Part shown: piece after piece, positions 1 through 8,829 of the stretch
Layout: every line of letters starts with the position of its first letter
Position numbering within the stretch: the first letter of the stretch is position 1
Origin: Galbitalea soli
Lineage (GTDB): Bacteria > Actinomycetota > Actinomycetes > Actinomycetales > Microbacteriaceae
DNA: 64,000 bases
Assembly: GCF_010686725.1 (NCBI RefSeq)
Contig: NZ_JAAGWZ010000003.1
Span: 248,001-312,000, forward strand
Reading direction: 5' to 3'
Notes under the pieces: model-generated
Told to the model about the DNA's origin: nothing
Seen by the model: the letters and a program-made list of their open reading frames with translations, nothing else
The model's database searches: none
Translations under genes and position numbers: made by a program

Positions 1-1196
1 ACGCGCTCGCCGACAAATACCTCCCACTGTTCGCACGGATCGCCGAGGGCGCCCTCGACCGCGAGAGACGTCGCACCCTCCCAGCGGAGCAGATCGGCTG
101 GCTCACGCAGGCGGGCTTCACCGGCGTTCGTGTGCCGGCCGAGTTCGGAGGCGATGGCGCCAGCCTCCCGCAGCTCTTCCGACTGCTCGTCGCCCTGGCT
201 TCGGCCGACCCGCACATCGCGCAGGCGCTCCGCGGGCACTTCGCCTTCGTCGAGGACCGGCTCTACGCGCCTCACGGTGACAACCGATCCCTCTGGTTGC
301 GGCGATTCGCTGCCGGGGAGTTGGTGGGCAACGCCGTGACCGAGATCGGATCCGTCGGGCTCGGCGAGGTGCAGACCACGCTGGAGCGGGCGGCGGGAGA
401 CCTCACCATCACCGGGCGCAAGTACTACACCACCGGAAGCATCTTCGCGGACTGGATCGACACGTGGGCGGGCGGACCCGCCGGCGACGAGGTCGCTGCG
501 CTCGTGAGCACCGACTCGACACGGGTGACCGTGACCGACGACTGGACGGGATTCGGCCAACGGCTCACCGGGAGCGGCACCGCGGTCTTCGACGCGGCGC
601 CGGTGCAGCACGACCACGTTTACGACTGGACTGAGAGGTTCCCGTATCAGACCGCGTTCTATCAACTGGTGCTGGTGAGCGTCTCGGCGGGCATCGCTCG
701 GGCGGCGGTCGACGACGGCATTCGGCAGATCACGACTCGTGCCCGAGCGTTCAGCCATGGCAACGGCACCGAGACCCGGCACGACCCCCAGGTACTCGAA
801 TCCATCGGCCGGCTCGCCGCGCAGGCCACGGCGGCAGAGGCCATCACCGTCCAGGCCGCCGAGGCACTGCAAGGCTGCTTCGACGCGCGCGGAGGGACGG
901 AAGAGCTCATCGCGGAGCGGAAGAAGATCGCCGAGATCCGGTCTGCCGAGGCGCAACTGGTCGCGACTCGCGCGTCGCTGGAGGCGGCGACGCAGCTGTT
1001 CGAGGGCCTTGGAGCGTCCGCGGTCTCCACCGACCTGCTCCTCGACCGGCACTGGAGAAACGCCCGAACCGTCGCGAGCCACAATCCCGTCGCGTTCAAG
1101 GCGCGCATCATCGGTGACTTCCTGGTCAACGGGACCGAACCCCCTTACGAGTGGACGATCGGCATCGTCAAACGCGACGCGAAGACCGAGCGATGA
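1..1196 (+). CDS. Acyl-CoA dehydrogenase-like flavoprotein (DszC/SfnB type), 5' partial
   Basis: The reading frame is open from base 3, so the start codon lies outside the window; about 397 residues are visible. The N-terminal part carries the acyl-CoA dehydrogenase fold (the EFGGDGASLPQL stretch), and the C-terminus ends in an HWRNARTVASHNP motif. That motif is typical of the branch containing the dibenzothiophene monooxygenase DszC and SfnB, which use reduced flavin and oxygen rather than acting as true acyl-CoA dehydrogenases. The stop overlaps the next start by four bases, and that gene encodes a DszA/NtaA-like monooxygenase. The pairing suggests oxidative release of sulfur, or attack on another heteroatom compound. 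The substrate cannot be read from sequence. Confidence 0.85.
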   Translation, partial: ALADKYLPLFARIAEGALDRERRRTLPAEQIGWLTQAGFTGVRVPAEFGGDGASLPQLFRLLVALASADPHIAQALRGHFAFVEDRLYAPHGDNRSLWLRRFAAGELVGNAVTEIGSVGLGEVQTTLERAAGDLTITGRKYYTTGSIFADWIDTWAGGPAGDEVAALVSTDSTRVTVTDDWTGFGQRLTGSGTAVFDAAPVQHDHVYDWTERFPYQTAFYQLVLVSVSAGIARAAVDDGIRQITTRARAFSHGNGTETRHDPQVLESIGRLAAQATAAEAITVQAAEALQGCFDARGGTEELIAERKKIAEIRSAEAQLVATRASLEAATQLFEGLGASAVSTDLLLDRHWRNARTVASHNPVAFKARIIGDFLVNGTEPPYEWTIGIVKRDAKTER

Positions 1197-2551
1197 CCAA
1201 GCCCATCGCCATCAACGCGTTCAGCATGAACACGATCAGTCACCTCTCACCGGGGACGTGGCGTCACCCGCGAGACGAGGGGCGGCGTTACGTCGATCTC
1301 GACTACTGGATGGAGGTAGCGCGAACCCTCGAGCGCGGCAAGATCGATGTGCTCTTCCTCGCGGACGTCCTCGGCGTGTACGACGTGTATGGCGGATCAC
1401 CGGCGGCGGCCATCCGCGGCGGCGTGCAGTTCCCCCTCAACGACCCGCTCGCTCTCATCCCCGCGATGGCTTCGGTCACGGAGCACCTCGGGTTCGCGAT
1501 GACCGCGGCGGTGTCGTACGAGCATCCCTTCCCGTTCGCCCGACGCATGTCGACGCTCGACCACCTCACGAAGGGTCGGGTGGGCTGGAACGTGGTCACC
1601 GGGTATCTCAACAGTGGTGCCGTGAACTTCGGGGTCAGTGGTCAGGAGGCCCACGACCGCCGCTATGACATCGCCGAGGAGTACCTCGAGGTCTGCTACA
1701 AGCTCTGGGAGCGAAGCTGGGAGGACGACGCGCGGAGTGCGGATGCCGCGGGCGATGTCGTCGCGGACCCTGCGAGAGTGCATCCCATCGCCCACCGCGG
1801 CGAGTTCTTCCAGGTGCCCGGTATCCACCTGAGCGAGCCGTCCCCGCAACGCACTCCCGTGATCTATCAGGCGGGTGCGAGCGCGCGCGGGGTGAGATTC
1901 GCCGCCGCCCACGGTGAGGGTGTCTTCGTCGCGGCGCAGACCAAAGCGGCGCTTGCTCGTCAGGTGCGGGGGCTGCGCGAGGCGCTGGCCGCAGCCGGAC
2001 GCCCGACCGACTCGGCCAAGGTCCTCAATCAGCAGACCGTCATCGTGGCCGAGACGGATGCGGAGGCGCATCGATTGTTCGAGGAGTATCTGTTGTACGC
2101 CTCCACGGAGGGAGCCCTCACGCTCCTGTCGGGATGGACGGGCATCGACTTCGCGGAGCTCGGGATGGAGAGCACCTTCGAGGATCAGGAGGGCAACGCG
2201 ATCCAGTCGGTCATCCAGGCGTTCAGCTCCGCCGATCCCGGCAGATCCTGGAGCATCCGCGAGATAGCGGAGCACGTGCGCATCGGTGGCGACGGACCCG
2301 TGCTCGTCGGGTCACCGACCACCGTCGCCGACCAATTGGAGTCGTGGGTCGACGAGACCGATGTCGATGGATTCAATCTCGCCGCGGCGGTCGTGCCAGA
2401 GGCCTGGACGCAGATCGTCGATCTACTCGTGCCGGAACTCCAGAAGCGAGGGCGCCACAAAGTCGACTACGAGCCGGGGACGCTTCGGGAGAAGCTCGGC
2501 GGTGGGGCCCGAGTCGCGCCGTGGCACCCCGCTGCCCGGGTGCGCATCTGA
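1193..2551 (+). CDS. LLM-class flavin-dependent monooxygenase, NtaA/SnaA/DszA family
   Basis: This 452-residue protein has the family N-terminus (INAFSMNTISHLSPGTWRHP), then LDYWMEVARTLERGKIDVLFLAD, the GWNVVTGYLNSGAVNFG segment and the VIYQAGASARGVRFAAAHGEGVF block of FMNH2-dependent two-component monooxygenases (nitrilotriacetate, pristinamycin and dibenzothiophene-sulfone types). The ATG at 1193 was chosen because it overlaps the upstream stop in an ATGA arrangement; a longer in-frame start at 1151 would overlap the preceding gene by 46 bases. No flavin reductase is visible nearby, so reduced flavin would come from elsewhere. With its neighbours it probably handles a sulfur- or nitrogen-containing organic compound. 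Confidence 0.9.
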   Translation: MTKPIAINAFSMNTISHLSPGTWRHPRDEGRRYVDLDYWMEVARTLERGKIDVLFLADVLGVYDVYGGSPAAAIRGGVQFPLNDPLALIPAMASVTEHLGFAMTAAVSYEHPFPFARRMSTLDHLTKGRVGWNVVTGYLNSGAVNFGVSGQEAHDRRYDIAEEYLEVCYKLWERSWEDDARSADAAGDVVADPARVHPIAHRGEFFQVPGIHLSEPSPQRTPVIYQAGASARGVRFAAAHGEGVFVAAQTKAALARQVRGLREALAAAGRPTDSAKVLNQQTVIVAETDAEAHRLFEEYLLYASTEGALTLLSGWTGIDFAELGMESTFEDQEGNAIQSVIQAFSSADPGRSWSIREIAEHVRIGGDGPVLVGSPTTVADQLESWVDETDVDGFNLAAAVVPEAWTQIVDLLVPELQKRGRHKVDYEPGTLREKLGGGARVAPWHPAARVRI

Positions 2552-2668
2552 GCGCTGGTTACGGAATGTGTCCCGCGGTGACGTTTCTTGAAGTCGCGCG
2601 GCGCGCGGCCGTGGCGCACTTCGATATCGTCGTGGCCGATCGAATCGACAACCCCCGAAAGGACCCTC

Positions 2669-4120
2669 ATGTCTCAGAGCACCGTGGCCCCTGAGCCCAC
2701 GACGACAGGCGCGCCGGCGCGGCGACTTCGTGGGTCACTGGGGGTCGCCAGCATCGTCTTCATCGTCGTCGCGGCGGCGTCTCCCCTCGGCGTGATCGGC
2801 GGTCCGGTCCCCATCGGGATCGCCTTCGGCAACGGCTCAGGATTCCCCTTCACCTACGTCATCGCGACCGTGGTACTGCTGTTCTTCGCGGTGGGATTCA
2901 CGGCGGCCACGCCCTTCGTGCGCTCGGCGGGCGCCTTCTACGCCTATGTCGACAAGGGACTCGGCCGCGGCCCGGGCATCGGAGCGGCCTTCGTGGCCCT
3001 CTTCTCCTATATCGCCCTCGAGGCCGGCGTCTTCGGCCTCTTCGGTCCGGGACTCAACGGGCTCCTCACCTCCTGGGGCCTCCCGCAGGGGCAGTGGTGG
3101 ATCTACGCCCTCATCGGTCTCGTGGTCGTCGGCACCCTCGGCTACTTCTCGATCGAGGTATCCGGTCGCGTGCTCGCGGTGCTCCTCATCGCCGAGGTGC
3201 TCATCGTCCTCGCGTTCGACGCGGTCGTGGTGTTCCGTGGCGGTGGACCGCAGGGATTCTCCACCGGTATCTTCGACCCCTCGCAGATCGTGTCGGGTGC
3301 GCCCGGCTTCGGCATCCTGTTCGCGATCCTGAGCTTCATCGGCTTCGAGGCCACCGCCATCTTCCGCGACGAGGCCAAGGACCCCGACCGCACCATCCCC
3401 AGGGCCACATACATCTCGCTCATCCTCATCGGAATCTTCTACGCGGTGTCGAGCTGGGCGCTCATCTCGGCCAATGGCCAGAAGAACATCGTCACGATCG
3501 CCAGCAAGAACCTCGGCGGCTTGCTGTCCGACACCACCACGCGGTACCTCGGTCTCGCTGGCGGGCACATCATCCAGGTGCTGTTCGTCACGAGCCTGTT
3601 CGCGTGCATCCTGTCGTTCCACAACATCGTGTCGCGCTACCTCTTCTCGCTCGCGAAGAACCGGGTGCTGCCCCACGGGCTCTCGCTGCCTCACCCCAGG
3701 TTCGGTTCACCGGCGCGCGCGTCCGTCACCACGACGATCATCGTGCTCGTTCTGATCGTCGCCGCTGTCGCACTCAGACTCGATCCGATCGCGCAGTTCT
3801 ACACCTGGCTGGGCGGCATCTCGTCCGTCGGGATCGTGCTCCTCCTCGCGCTGACGAGCGTCTCGGTCATCCGCCTCTTCCGCAAGAGCGACCACGGGCT
3901 GAGCTCGTGGAAGACCTGGATCGCACCCGGAGTCGGCCTCCTGGGGCTCGCGTTCTTCCTATTCCTCATCCTGCAGAACCTGCCGGCACTTCTGGTGGAG
4001 AACGGGGGAGCCCCCTGGGCGTACGGTGCATTCTCGTGGGGAGTGCTCGCCATTCTCGTGCTCGCGTTCGTTGCCGGTCCCGTGATCGCCGCGATCAAGA
4101 AGGACGTCGAGGTCGAGTAG
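2669..4120 (+). CDS. APC family amino acid/amine permease
   Basis: A 483-residue integral membrane protein with about twelve hydrophobic segments. It has the APC-family opening region GVASIVFIVVAAASPLGVIGGPVP and the conserved FGILFAILSFIGFEATAIFRDEAKDPDRTIPRATY stretch (TM6-TM7). The ATG at 2669 has a GAAAGGA ribosome-binding site; an upstream in-frame ATG at 2588 would add 27 residues with no hydrophobic or family character. It follows the two flavoprotein genes after a 117-base gap on the same strand, so it may import their substrate, but the spacing permits its own promoter. Amino acids or amines are the usual substrates. Confidence 0.88.
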   Translation: MSQSTVAPEPTTTGAPARRLRGSLGVASIVFIVVAAASPLGVIGGPVPIGIAFGNGSGFPFTYVIATVVLLFFAVGFTAATPFVRSAGAFYAYVDKGLGRGPGIGAAFVALFSYIALEAGVFGLFGPGLNGLLTSWGLPQGQWWIYALIGLVVVGTLGYFSIEVSGRVLAVLLIAEVLIVLAFDAVVVFRGGGPQGFSTGIFDPSQIVSGAPGFGILFAILSFIGFEATAIFRDEAKDPDRTIPRATYISLILIGIFYAVSSWALISANGQKNIVTIASKNLGGLLSDTTTRYLGLAGGHIIQVLFVTSLFACILSFHNIVSRYLFSLAKNRVLPHGLSLPHPRFGSPARASVTTTIIVLVLIVAAVALRLDPIAQFYTWLGGISSVGIVLLLALTSVSVIRLFRKSDHGLSSWKTWIAPGVGLLGLAFFLFLILQNLPALLVENGGAPWAYGAFSWGVLAILVLAFVAGPVIAAIKKDVEVE

Positions 4121-4220
4121 AACCTCCTGCACCGCACCCTGCTTGTAGAGCCCGCTGCTCGCGCCGGGCACGAGAGCCGCGTTGCCGGAGCGGGATTCGC
4201 GGACGGGGGCCTCGCCGGGC

Positions 4221-4889
4221 TCAGATCAGGCGGTCCCAAATCCAGCGCAGCTGTTCGAGCCCGGACGACGCGGCCGCCGGGTCGGGCAGCGGCGTGCCGG
4301 CGTTCTCGACGGGGGCCACTCCAACCCCCGCCATCCCGATTTCGGGCTCCCCCAACGGTGGCCGAATGGTGAGCGACGCTGCCATCGCCGTGATGGTCGC
4401 TGCCGCCGACCGGAGCTGTTGGGCGTCGGCGTCGGGCCCGGCGACGGAGCGCAGCTTCAATTCGACGATTTCTGCGACGTCCGCGGCCAGTGGGCGCAGG
4501 CGCCCGATCTGTCGTTCGATCAGCCACGGCGAGTCGGCGATCAATCGGAAGCGGGCGTGCACCAGGTCCGGATCCTCCGTCAGCTCGCTCGGCAACTCGA
4601 CAAGTCCCAGCGCGCCGCTGAGTATTCCTACCTGAGGGTCGGCGAGGTATTCGCGCGTGCGTTGCTCGCTGAGCCGGGGGAGTTCCCAGCCGAGAAGCGC
4701 GTCGTCTTTCGTGTCGAAGTGGTTGAAGAAGCTGCGCTGGGTGATGCCCACGGCCTCGCAGATCTGGTCGACGGTGAGCGCGGCCGACCCGTGGAGTTGG
4801 GCCAGCCGCACTGCCTCGCGTTCGATGGACCGCACGGTCGCGCGACCCCGGGCGTTGCGGGTGTCACGTCCATCTGCGGAAGGTCTCAT
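4221..4889 (-). CDS. TetR/AcrR family transcriptional regulator
   Basis: A 222-residue protein with an N-terminal helix-turn-helix (residues about 20-65; LTVDQICEAVGITQRSFFNHFDTKDDALL) and a variable all-helical ligand domain. It lies 17 bases downstream of the ABC permease gene on the same strand, so it is probably the last gene of a three-gene operon that it controls. The repeat-rich stretch at 6933-6955 in front of the operon is the likely operator. It converges with the APC permease gene from the other side. Ligand unknown. Confidence 0.88.
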   Translation of the reverse strand: MRPSADGRDTRNARGRATVRSIEREAVRLAQLHGSAALTVDQICEAVGITQRSFFNHFDTKDDALLGWELPRLSEQRTREYLADPQVGILSGALGLVELPSELTEDPDLVHARFRLIADSPWLIERQIGRLRPLAADVAEIVELKLRSVAGPDADAQQLRSAAATITAMAASLTIRPPLGEPEIGMAGVGVAPVENAGTPLPDPAAASSGLEQLRWIWDRLI

Positions 4890-4906
4890 GGCTCATTCAT
4901 ACCGCG

Positions 4907-6193
4907 CTACTCGTACCGGAGGGCGTCGATCGGAGTCTTCCGGGCGGCGCGGCGAGCGGGGAGCGTGCCGGCCAGGAAGGCGATCACGACGATCAGCAGG
5001 ATCACTCCCACGATGGACGTCGGCTGGAACAGCAGCAGGTGCAGCCCGGCGAGACCCGAGAGCGGCCCCGCCGCCAGACCGGCGCTGAGCGGAATGCCCA
5101 GCAGCATTGCCCCGACCGCTCCGAGGAGGCTTCCGAGCAGGCCGATGAAGGCGGCCTCGAGACTGAAGAGCGCGAACACGCGCCCGTTGCTCATCCCCAT
5201 CGCCTTCATCAGGCCGATCTCACGGGTGCGCTCCTGCACGCTCATGAGCAGTGTGTTGACAATGCCGAAGGCCGCGGCGAGAAGGGCCACGATCGCGAAG
5301 GCGTTGAGCACTCCGGTGATTCCGGTGATGACGGTCTGGATGGCCCCGAGTTGGTCCGCGATCGTCTGCGCCGACATCCCCTCGGCCGAGATCCTCTTCT
5401 TCAGGGCGTCGATCTGGGGCGCGGTCGCTGTCGCGTCGAAGTGGGCGACGGCGACCTGATAGTGGTCGGGGGATGCCGAGCTCGCCTTCTGCAGTTGTGC
5501 CAGTTCCTCGACCAGGGCAGCGTTGCCCCCCGCGCCGGAACTGAGCAAGCTCGCGTTCGAGATGCCCACAATCGTCGCCGTGACCTCGTGATGCGCGCCG
5601 AGCAGGTCTGTGATCCCGAGCGTGGCCGTCGTTCCCACCGCGGCGGACGCGCTGCCGAGGCCGAGTGCCTTCACGTACTCGTCGGGCAGGGTGAGCTGCC
5701 GTTGGGAACTGGCCGCGTCGAGTTGTGTGCCAGCCGTCAGATCGGATCTCGCGATCGAAGAGGTCGGCGCGATGGATACCTGGTACTTGTCGCTCGAGCC
5801 GGCCCGGATCCAATCGATCGATACCTGCGAAATCGGGGCGACGTCGCTCAGTCCGCTGATGTTCTTCAGCGTGGTGATGTCGGTGGCGCTGAGGGTTCCA
5901 CTCGACCCGGTCAGCGGGTTGGCGGTGCCACTCGAGGCGGTCGAGGTGGCCGGGTCATACTTCTGCGGGCCACCGCCGGTGCTCGTCGGCGAGGCCTTCG
6001 AGATGAGGAACACGTCACCGGCCCCGAGCGACGCGACCTGCTTGGTCACGTAGTCGGATACGCCGGCTCCCAGCGCTGTCGTGAGGGTGAGCGTGAACGC
6101 TCCGACGAAGAGTGCGAGAACGGTGAGTGTGGTGCGCAGCTTGCTGCGCACGGTGTTCGCGGCGGCGGTGCGGACAAGGTCGACGGTCTTCAT
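4907..6193 (-). CDS. ABC transporter permease, MacB/FtsX family
   Basis: This 428-residue protein has one N-terminal membrane segment (residues about 20-42), a large extracytoplasmic domain rich in Ser/Thr/Gly, and three C-terminal membrane segments with the FtsX-type sequence VNTLLMSVQERTREIGLMKAMGMSNGRVF (split here only by naming). This layout is that of MacB/LolC-type mechanotransmission exporters. The start ATG overlaps the stop of the ATPase gene by four bases, so the two are translationally coupled. The probable role is export of a peptide, antibiotic or cell-envelope compound, or envelope stress sensing. Substrate unknown. Confidence 0.87.
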   Translation of the reverse strand: MKTVDLVRTAAANTVRSKLRTTLTVLALFVGAFTLTLTTALGAGVSDYVTKQVASLGAGDVFLISKASPTSTGGGPQKYDPATSTASSGTANPLTGSSGTLSATDITTLKNISGLSDVAPISQVSIDWIRAGSSDKYQVSIAPTSSIARSDLTAGTQLDAASSQRQLTLPDEYVKALGLGSASAAVGTTATLGITDLLGAHHEVTATIVGISNASLLSSGAGGNAALVEELAQLQKASSASPDHYQVAVAHFDATATAPQIDALKKRISAEGMSAQTIADQLGAIQTVITGITGVLNAFAIVALLAAAFGIVNTLLMSVQERTREIGLMKAMGMSNGRVFALFSLEAAFIGLLGSLLGAVGAMLLGIPLSAGLAAGPLSGLAGLHLLLFQPTSIVGVILLIVVIAFLAGTLPARRAARKTPIDALRYE

Positions 6194-6918
6194 GCGGACA
6201 CCCCCGCGGGAGCGCTCGTGAACTCGACGAGACGTCCATCGCGCATGTGGACCTGACGATCGCAGCGAGCGGCGAGGTCTTCGTCGTGGGTGACGATGAC
6301 GAGCGTGATGCCGTGCTCGCGGTTGAGCGCGAACAACTCGTCTTCGACGATCGCACCGGTGGCGGAATCGAGATTGCCGGTCGGCTCGTCGGCGAAGATC
6401 ACGTCGGGTTCTCCGACGAGTGCGCGAGTGAGAACGACGCGTTGTTTCTGGCCGCCGGACAGATCGGTCGCCCTGTTGCGTGCCTTGTCGGCCAGGTCGA
6501 AGCGCGCGAGCGCCGCCATTCCGCGCCGACGGCGTTCCGCGGCCGGCACACCAGTGATCGTGAGCGGGAGTACGACGTTGTCGAGCACCGAGGTCCCCGG
6601 CGTGAGGAAGAACTGCTGGAAGACGAAGCCGAACCTGCGGTTGCGCAGTCTGTTGACGGCGCGCCTCGAGAGGCGTCGGGCATCCTCTCCGTCGACGAGC
6701 ACCTCACCGGCATCGACGCTGTCGAGCAGAGCGAGGATGTGCATGAGGGTGGATTTGCCGGAACCGCTCTTGCCCACGATCGCCAGCGATTCACCTCGCC
6801 GGATGGAGAGCGAGACGTCGTCGAGCGCGTGGAAGCGACTGTCTCCCTTGCCGTACCACTTGGAGAGCCGTCGTGCTTCGAGCAGCGGTGCCACCGCGCC
6901 AGGGAGTGTATTTGTCAT
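6190..6918 (-). CDS. ABC transporter ATP-binding protein (MacB/LolD type)
   Basis: A 242-residue ABC ATPase with Walker A GKSGSGKST, the signature LSGGQKQRV, Walker B DVIFADEPTGNLDS and the switch histidine in VIVTHDE. The sequence NLDSATGAIVEDELFALNREHG after Walker B is typical of the MacB/LolD group that partners FtsX-like permeases. It is the first gene of the operon with the permease and TetR gene. The start at 6918 faces an AT-rich operator-like region at 6921-6960, unusual against the local base composition. Confidence 0.92.
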   Translation of the reverse strand: MTNTLPGAVAPLLEARRLSKWYGKGDSRFHALDDVSLSIRRGESLAIVGKSGSGKSTLMHILALLDSVDAGEVLVDGEDARRLSRRAVNRLRNRRFGFVFQQFFLTPGTSVLDNVVLPLTITGVPAAERRRRGMAALARFDLADKARNRATDLSGGQKQRVVLTRALVGEPDVIFADEPTGNLDSATGAIVEDELFALNREHGITLVIVTHDEDLAARCDRQVHMRDGRLVEFTSAPAGVSA

Positions 6919-6932
6919 GCAGTCAATATATG

Positions 6933-6955
6933 TAGTTACTATAGTTACTGCAGTA
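6933..6955 (-). promoter_or_regulatory. Candidate TetR operator/promoter of the ABC exporter operon
   Basis: Just upstream of the ATPase start lie two direct copies of TAGTTACT (6933-6940 and 6942-6949), followed by the perfect palindrome TACTGCAGTA (6946-6955). The stretch is AT-rich in a GC-rich genome, and on the minus strand it contains TATAGT, which could act as a -10 element. The position and the TetR gene at the operon's end suggest autoregulation; this is inferred. Confidence 0.45.
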
Positions 6956-7075
6956 CTCCGCTGGGAGTAATTCCGTGGTGGTTCCGAGCTCCCCCGGAGT
7001 CAGGAGGCCGGCGCCTGAGGATGCTGCCTTAGCGCCGGCGCGCCCGATGTCGTGGTCGGCCCGACACTCGCGTTG

Positions 7076-7876
7076 TCAGGTGTGCGCGGGCCGTCGACCC
7101 GTGATGGATCCCGTGATGCTGACCAGAGCGCGACGCGAGACCAGCTTGGTGATGCCGACCGTCAGGGCGTTGCCGGTACCGCAGACAACGCTGGGCGGAG
7201 GGTTGCGCCGGTCGAGGGTCGACAGCGCTATGCCGACGACCTGGCTGGGGGTCTGGAGGGACCCGACTCGGGCGTCCTCGCCGGCGACGGTGAAGAACTC
7301 TGTTTTCGTCGCTCCGGGAGAGAGCGCGAGCACCTTGAGTCCCGATCCCTTCGCCTCATACCAGAGGGCTTCGGTGAAGCTCAGGACGAACGCCTTGGTG
7401 GCCCCGTAGACGGCCATCAGCGGCACCGGCTGGTAAGCGGCGGTGCTGGCGACGTTGATGAGCGCACCTCTGCCGCGGGCGAGCAAGCCGGGGTAGAAGG
7501 CTCGTGTGATGTCGACCAGGGCGCCGACATTGAGACCGACTTCCTGACCGATTCTGGAGGGATCCTCGTTCTCGAACCGGTTTCGGGTGGCGAAGCCCGC
7601 GTTGTTGATCAGGGTGTCGATCGTCAATCCGAGTTCGGTGATCCGCGACGCGAGATCCGCGGCCGCCAGCGGTGCCGCGAGGTCGACCGAGAGCACAGCG
7701 ACCGAGACGCCGTGCTGTTCGCGGAGTTCGGCCGCGATCGCTTCGAGGCGCTCCTTTCGGCGTGCCACCAGAACCAGGTTCGCGCCTCTGGCGGCGAGTT
7801 GACGGGCGAACTCTTCGCCGAGGCCGGAGCTGGCTCCGGTGATCAGCGCGGTGGTGCCGGCGTACTGCAGGGACAT
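7076..7876 (-). CDS. Short-chain dehydrogenase/reductase (SDR) family oxidoreductase
   Basis: A 266-residue classical SDR. The cofactor motif TGASSGLG is at residues 13-20, a charged ARRKER follows the second strand and favours NADP(H), NNAGF is present, and the catalytic Ser-Tyr-Lys set appears as VASTAAY...YGATKAF. The sequence resembles the DltE/YqjQ-type uncharacterised short-chain dehydrogenases. The gene is divergent from a TetR-family gene, and both are separated by a long inverted repeat, so it is probably the regulator's target. Substrate unknown. Confidence 0.9.
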   Translation of the reverse strand: MSLQYAGTTALITGASSGLGEEFARQLAARGANLVLVARRKERLEAIAAELREQHGVSVAVLSVDLAAPLAAADLASRITELGLTIDTLINNAGFATRNRFENEDPSRIGQEVGLNVGALVDITRAFYPGLLARGRGALINVASTAAYQPVPLMAVYGATKAFVLSFTEALWYEAKGSGLKVLALSPGATKTEFFTVAGEDARVGSLQTPSQVVGIALSTLDRRNPPPSVVCGTGNALTVGITKLVSRRALVSITGSITGRRPAHT

Positions 7877-7893
7877 AGGACCATTCCTCCTTG

Positions 7894-7935
7894 GGTGAAC
7901 GTGTGTTCACTGATATAGATTTACACACGTTCACC
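7894..7935. promoter_or_regulatory. Divergent operator: 13-bp inverted repeat between SDR and TetR genes
   Basis: GGTGAACGTGTGT (7894-7906) is repeated as its exact reverse complement at 7923-7935, 16 bases away. The left arm is also part of a smaller palindrome, GTGAAC-GTGT-GTTCAC (7895-7910). The element fills the gap between two divergent starts, one encoding a TetR protein, so two regulator dimers probably bind here and repress both genes. Confidence 0.7.
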
Positions 7936-7955
7936 TACTTGTGCAATGGAGTGCC

Positions 7956-8546
7956 GTGTCGAAGCGCAAAGCGAGTCCCCGAGGGGAGGGCGATCTGCTG
8001 CGGACCCAATTGGTCGCGGCGGCGAGCGAGCTCCTCCTCTCGCCGCAGCGGATCGAGTTGCCCTCGCTGCGCGCGGTCGCGCGGGCATGCGGGGTGTCGC
8101 CCGCGGCCGTCTACCTTCACTTCGCGTCTCAGGGCGCCCTGATCAGAGCCGTCATCGACTCTCAACTTCTGGCCCTCACCGCCCACGTGCAAGAGAAGCT
8201 GGCCGCGACGCCAGCAGGAGGGTTGGGAGCTCTCGCGGAGGCGGTCGCGGAGTGGGGATTCCTGCACCCCGGCGGCTACCAACTGCTCTTCGAAAGCGCG
8301 GATGAGCTGGGCATCGATGATCACGACGACGAATCTCGATGGGGGCTCATCCGGGCCGTGGAGTCGTTCCTCACGGACGCGGGGCTGTCAGCGGCGGACG
8401 CCAGGCCCGCCGCCTTTCGTCTGTGGGCATCCATTCACGGCGTGATCTCTCTCCGGCTCCACAAGCCCGACCTCGACTGGCCGACGGAATGGCAGGCCGA
8501 CATTCAGGCGATCGTCGCCTCAGCGCGTCGCGCGAAGTCGGGTTAG
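7956..8546 (+). CDS. TetR/AcrR family transcriptional regulator
   Basis: This protein of about 196 residues has a TetR helix-turn-helix (LPSLRAVARACGVSPAAVYLHFASQGALIRAV) and a C-terminal domain of the TetR_C_13/WHG type (ARPAAFRLWASIHGVISLRLHKPDLDWP). GTG at 7956 is preferred because GGAG lies just upstream; an in-frame GTG at 7941 would add five residues and lies closer to the operator. It is divergent from the SDR gene and probably represses it and itself through the inverted repeat at 7894-7935. Its end is followed by the first degenerate tRNA-Phe copy. Confidence 0.85.
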   Translation: MSKRKASPRGEGDLLRTQLVAAASELLLSPQRIELPSLRAVARACGVSPAAVYLHFASQGALIRAVIDSQLLALTAHVQEKLAATPAGGLGALAEAVAEWGFLHPGGYQLLFESADELGIDDHDDESRWGLIRAVESFLTDAGLSAADARPAAFRLWASIHGVISLRLHKPDLDWPTEWQADIQAIVASARRAKSG

Positions 8547-8563
8547 TCCGTCGACGGTCGGGC

Positions 8564-8604
8564 GGCTACTACGAGCGTCGATCCAGTGACCTCATGATTT
8601 TCAG
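8564..8604 (-). repeat. Degenerate copy of tRNA-Phe 3' half (candidate old att site)
   Basis: Aligning 8564-8604 with 18672-18712, the 3' half of the intact tRNA-Phe gene through the anticodon loop, gives 36 identities in 41 positions in the same orientation. No tRNA 5' half follows. Such a 3'-end copy is the usual trace of an element integrated into a tRNA gene. It marks the left limit of the 10-kb accessory region. No gene was recognised between here and 8829. Confidence 0.7.
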
Positions 8605-8829
8605 TGACTTCGGATGGGATTTCGCATTTTACTTATGGAGTCGGCCTGCTTCTGACCAGGCATTTGCCTGTGTGCTCGAAGTTGCTCGCAGCTGGTTCAG
8701 CGGGCGGAAATGGCCCGGATATGGTCCAGGATCGATGGAAGCTGCCGCGGGAGCCATGCTGCCGCTGTCCTATCCGGACCAGCTTTCATCTGTTACAGTT
8801 ATTGCACTTGGAGCAGATGGAGGCGCGAC

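Noticed and set aside
2837-3694. Long minus-strand open frame opposite the APC permease gene
   Set aside because: It is rich in Arg/Glu/Asp/Gly from the reversed high-GC codons, has no motif and lies wholly within a clear membrane-protein gene.
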